The notes below the pieces were generated by a model, which saw only the letters and a list, made by a program, of their open reading frames with translations, searched no databases and had not been told where the DNA came from. From Balneolaceae bacterium (GTDB lineage: Bacteria; Bacteroidota; Rhodothermia; Balneolales; Balneolaceae), in assembly GCA_003555185.1 (NCBI GenBank), contig PWFZ01000228.1, positions 1-8,778 of the forward strand: 8,778 nucleotides of DNA, in the 5' to 3' direction. Shown here one piece after another: positions 7,307 through 8,778 of this stretch; within the stretch, counting starts at the first letter, position 1; every line of letters begins with the position of its first letter. The translations under genes and the position numbers were made by a program.

Positions 7307-7849
7307 TTACCCCTCATCTGGTTCTGCGATTGATATTTTCTTCGGATACATATCTCTTATCTCCTGCTGTTCAGGGCTATCGCTCTGTAGCTCAGAATAA
7401 GGAACTCCAAACCGATTCATTGATGCAGCATGCCGCAACTCTTCGTAGGCACCCATAACTTCATCAAGCATATCTATGTATACGTTGTAGGGTGTCCTTC
7501 GATCGGTTTTGATTGAAACGATTGCATCGTCGGGAGACTCAGATAGATTTGGATCCACACCTTGGTTATCAACGAACTCCTGTACTCTATTTTTAACCTC
7601 AGGTATTGCAGAGGGTTCTCCGTCAAGAAGAACCATTCCCTGAGCATTAACAAGAATGTTTAGAAGATTTCGCTCACGTACCGGTGGTGGCTCTGTATCA
7701 TCCGGAATTGGAGGTAGCATTAATCCAATTCCCGTATCAACATCAATTGTTGTTACTACAAGAAAGAAAATCAACAGCAGGAAAGCGATATCCGCTAACG
7801 AAGAACCATTAATTTCCGGGGTATCTTTTCTTCCGCTTTTATTGAACAT
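7307..7849 (-). CDS. exbD: ExbD/TolR-family biopolymer transport protein (first copy)
   Basis: The product has 180 residues, about 40 longer than E. coli ExbD. A short cytoplasmic N terminus is followed by one membrane helix (about 18-34, SLADIAFLLLIFFLVVTT) with the conserved proton-relay aspartate at residue 20. A proline-rich linker (LPPIPDDTEPPPVRE, about 45-59) leads into the periplasmic domain with IVSIKTDRRTPY. The C-terminal 30 residues or so beyond PYSEL are charged and have no counterpart in the second copy. The gene begins 4 nt after the stop of the small membrane-protein gene and ends 5 nt before exbD2, so all are likely translated from one mRNA. With ExbB it would form a proton-driven motor. 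Which TonB or other energy-receiving partner it serves is not shown by this window. Confidence 0.9.
   Translation of the reverse strand: MFNKSGRKDTPEINGSSLADIAFLLLIFFLVVTTIDVDTGIGLMLPPIPDDTEPPPVRERNLLNILVNAQGMVLLDGEPSAIPEVKNRVQEFVDNQGVDPNLSESPDDAIVSIKTDRRTPYNVYIDMLDEVMGAYEELRHAASMNRFGVPYSELQSDSPEQQEIRDMYPKKISIAEPDEG
7310..7315 (-). promoter_or_regulatory. Shine-Dalgarno-like site of exbD2
   Basis: On the - strand GAGGGG lies 8 nt before the exbD2 ATG and overlaps the last codons of exbD1. It is one of the few purine-rich ribosome sites in the window and supports the chosen start. Confidence 0.55.
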
Positions 7850-7853
7850 TCAA

Positions 7854-8123
7854 TTAAAATTTAAAGGTTCCGCGAGTGCTTGAGATAACGATCGCAAGTA
7901 TCATAAGCCCCATCATGGCTACTAATGTAGACATTCCGGCTTGATCGAAATCTCCCATTACTGCATAGGAGATTCCAAATACTGCCAGTGGCACAATCAT
8001 AACACTTACTCGCTTAAGGTCGGACTTTCCAGAAACAACGTTCTTTATTCCGACACCTATTGCTCCTAATACTCCTATGACAATCAAACCCATTGCCAAT
8101 CCAATTACTAAATTACTAGCCAT
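7854..8123 (-). CDS. Small three-helix membrane protein encoded between exbB and exbD
   Basis: I do not recognise this 89-residue protein. It shows three hydrophobic segments: 5-25, very glycine-rich (G8, G12, G17, G20, G23, G25); 40-56; and 64-81. Basic residues between the first two segments (GKSDLKR, 32-38) and at the C-terminal end (R84, K88) predict N terminus outside and C terminus inside by the positive-inside rule. The short outer loop reads GDFDQAG. It is surely a real gene: it has an ATG with an AAAGGA site 9 nt upstream, no competing frame, and sits 42 nt after exbB and 4 nt before exbD1 on the same strand. Its place suggests a structural or regulatory partner of the ExbBD motor; this is inference from context only. 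It lacks the conserved aspartate helix of ExbD and the GTVVGM motif of ExbB, so it is not a degenerate copy of either. Confidence 0.85.
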   Translation of the reverse strand: MASNLVIGLAMGLIVIGVLGAIGVGIKNVVSGKSDLKRVSVMIVPLAVFGISYAVMGDFDQAGMSTLVAMMGLMILAIVISSTRGTFKF

Positions 8124-8132
8124 AACAATTAT

Positions 8133-8138
8133 TCCTTT
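8133..8138 (-). promoter_or_regulatory. Ribosome-binding site of the small membrane-protein gene
   Basis: On the - strand AAAGGA lies 9 nt before the ATG at 8123. It is a fair Shine-Dalgarno match and fixes the start of the 89-codon gene. Confidence 0.6.
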
Positions 8139-8165
8139 AAGTTAAAATTAGGTGTTGGGTTACAA

Positions 8166-8778
8166 CTAGCCTTCTTCTTCAGTATTCTGATCAGGAACTA
8201 TTTGTTTGCCTTCTTTCATCAGTATGATAGAATCAATCAGCGTAATGGAGCTTTCTTCCATATCCGCAATAATTCTGTCAATTTTAGATACACAGTAGTT
8301 GTATCCAACCTGCAGAATAATACCAGCTAACAAACCGGCTGCAGTTGTTAACAACGCAATCTTAATACCACGGGCTACCAAACTCGGTGAAATATCAGCA
8401 GCAGCTTCAATTGCATCAAACGCTTCAATCATACCCACAACAGTTCCGAGGAACCCTAGCAATGGAGCGATGGCAATAAACAAGGCCAACCAAACTAAAC
8501 CTCTTTCAAGGAAGCTCATTTCTATAGAACCATATGTTGTAATAGCTTTTTCAGCTGCTTCAACTCCATCATCAGCTCTCATTAAACCTGCCTGAAAAAC
8601 AGATGCAATAGGACCGCGTGTTTGTGCACACAATTCCTGAGCAGCTGGTATTCCACCATCCTGCAATGCCTGTTGAACATCAAGAATAAATTTTCGTGTA
8701 TTGATATCGGCTAAATTCAGTGTAATGACTCGTTCGAGAAAGATGGCTAATCCTAGAATAAGAGCGATTAGTACAGGC
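8166..8778 (-). CDS. exbB: ExbB/TolQ/MotA-family proton channel protein (5' end outside window)
   Basis: The frame is open to the window edge and shows 203 residues; the TTG at 8666 is internal, because the sequence before it (PVLIALILGLAIFLERVITL...) is a typical ExbB first membrane helix followed by the ERV motif. ExbB/TolQ proteins form the pentameric inner-membrane channel around ExbD helices. Seen: the second helix with LFIAIAPLLGFLGTVVGMIEAF, containing the family signature APLLGxLGTVxGMI, and the third helix with IKIALLTTAAGLLAGIILQVGYN, both carrying the threonines of the proton path. The cytoplasmic domain between helices 1 and 2 is of normal size. The short C-terminal tail is acidic (DQNTEEEG). 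It heads the visible unit exbB, small membrane protein, exbD1, exbD2. The family also includes TolQ, so the choice of ExbB over TolQ is uncertain. Confidence 0.93.
   Translation of the reverse strand, partial: PVLIALILGLAIFLERVITLNLADINTRKFILDVQQALQDGGIPAAQELCAQTRGPIASVFQAGLMRADDGVEAAEKAITTYGSIEMSFLERGLVWLALFIAIAPLLGFLGTVVGMIEAFDAIEAAADISPSLVARGIKIALLTTAAGLLAGIILQVGYNYCVSKIDRIIADMEESSITLIDSIILMKEGKQIVPDQNTEEEG

Noticed and set aside
7050..7458. Overlapping + strand open frames of 116 and 80 codons opposite the exbD genes
   Set aside because: They are mirror frames of conserved ExbD coding sequence without ribosome sites. Their hydrophobic look comes from the complement of charged codons.
8166..8666. 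An exbB start at the TTG at 8666
   Set aside because: The frame continues upstream to the window edge with a typical ExbB first membrane helix, so the true start lies outside the window.

Overview
The window is an ordinary chromosomal stretch of moderately AT-rich DNA. The gene set suggests a Bacteroidota- or Balneolota/Rhodothermota-like bacterium: a thiL with Bacteroidota-style signature blocks, a locus with ExbB and two ExbD proteins, FolE2 instead of FolE, few Shine-Dalgarno sites and at least one TTG start. The lineage is inferred from protein character, not from a marker gene. I see no phage, CRISPR, tRNA or rRNA.

Left part, + strand: the C-terminal half of the E1 subunit of 2-oxoglutarate dehydrogenase (sucA), cut by the window edge and ending at a textbook terminator. 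Everything after it is on the - strand. Between sucA and the convergent folE2 lies a 169-bp block bounded by near-perfect terminal inverted repeats, which looks like a miniature non-autonomous transposable element (MITE).

Middle part, - strand: a two-gene pterin unit consisting of a 6-pyruvoyl-tetrahydropterin synthase of the animal-like CxxxxxHGH type followed by folE2. Together they can convert GTP to 7,8-dihydroneopterin triphosphate and then to 6-pyruvoyl-tetrahydropterin, which points to tetrahydrobiopterin rather than queuosine. A 387-bp AT-rich spacer with the ftsH terminator separates this pair from ftsH, which encodes the membrane AAA+ zinc protease.

Right part, - strand: exbB (5' end beyond the window), an 89-codon gene for a three-helix membrane protein I do not recognise, exbD1 and exbD2. 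These are closely packed and presumably one operon for a proton-driven inner-membrane motor of the ExbBD/TolQR/MotAB superfamily. A strong terminator follows exbD2, and thiL (thiamine-monophosphate kinase) starts only 8 nt beyond its T-tract. ftsH lies downstream of thiL.

No complete new system is evident. The points most worth a second look are the small membrane protein inside the exbBD cluster, the MITE-like block, the PTPS-II type enzyme paired with FolE2, the altered DITQG motif in ThiL, and the position of the exbD2 terminator relative to thiL.
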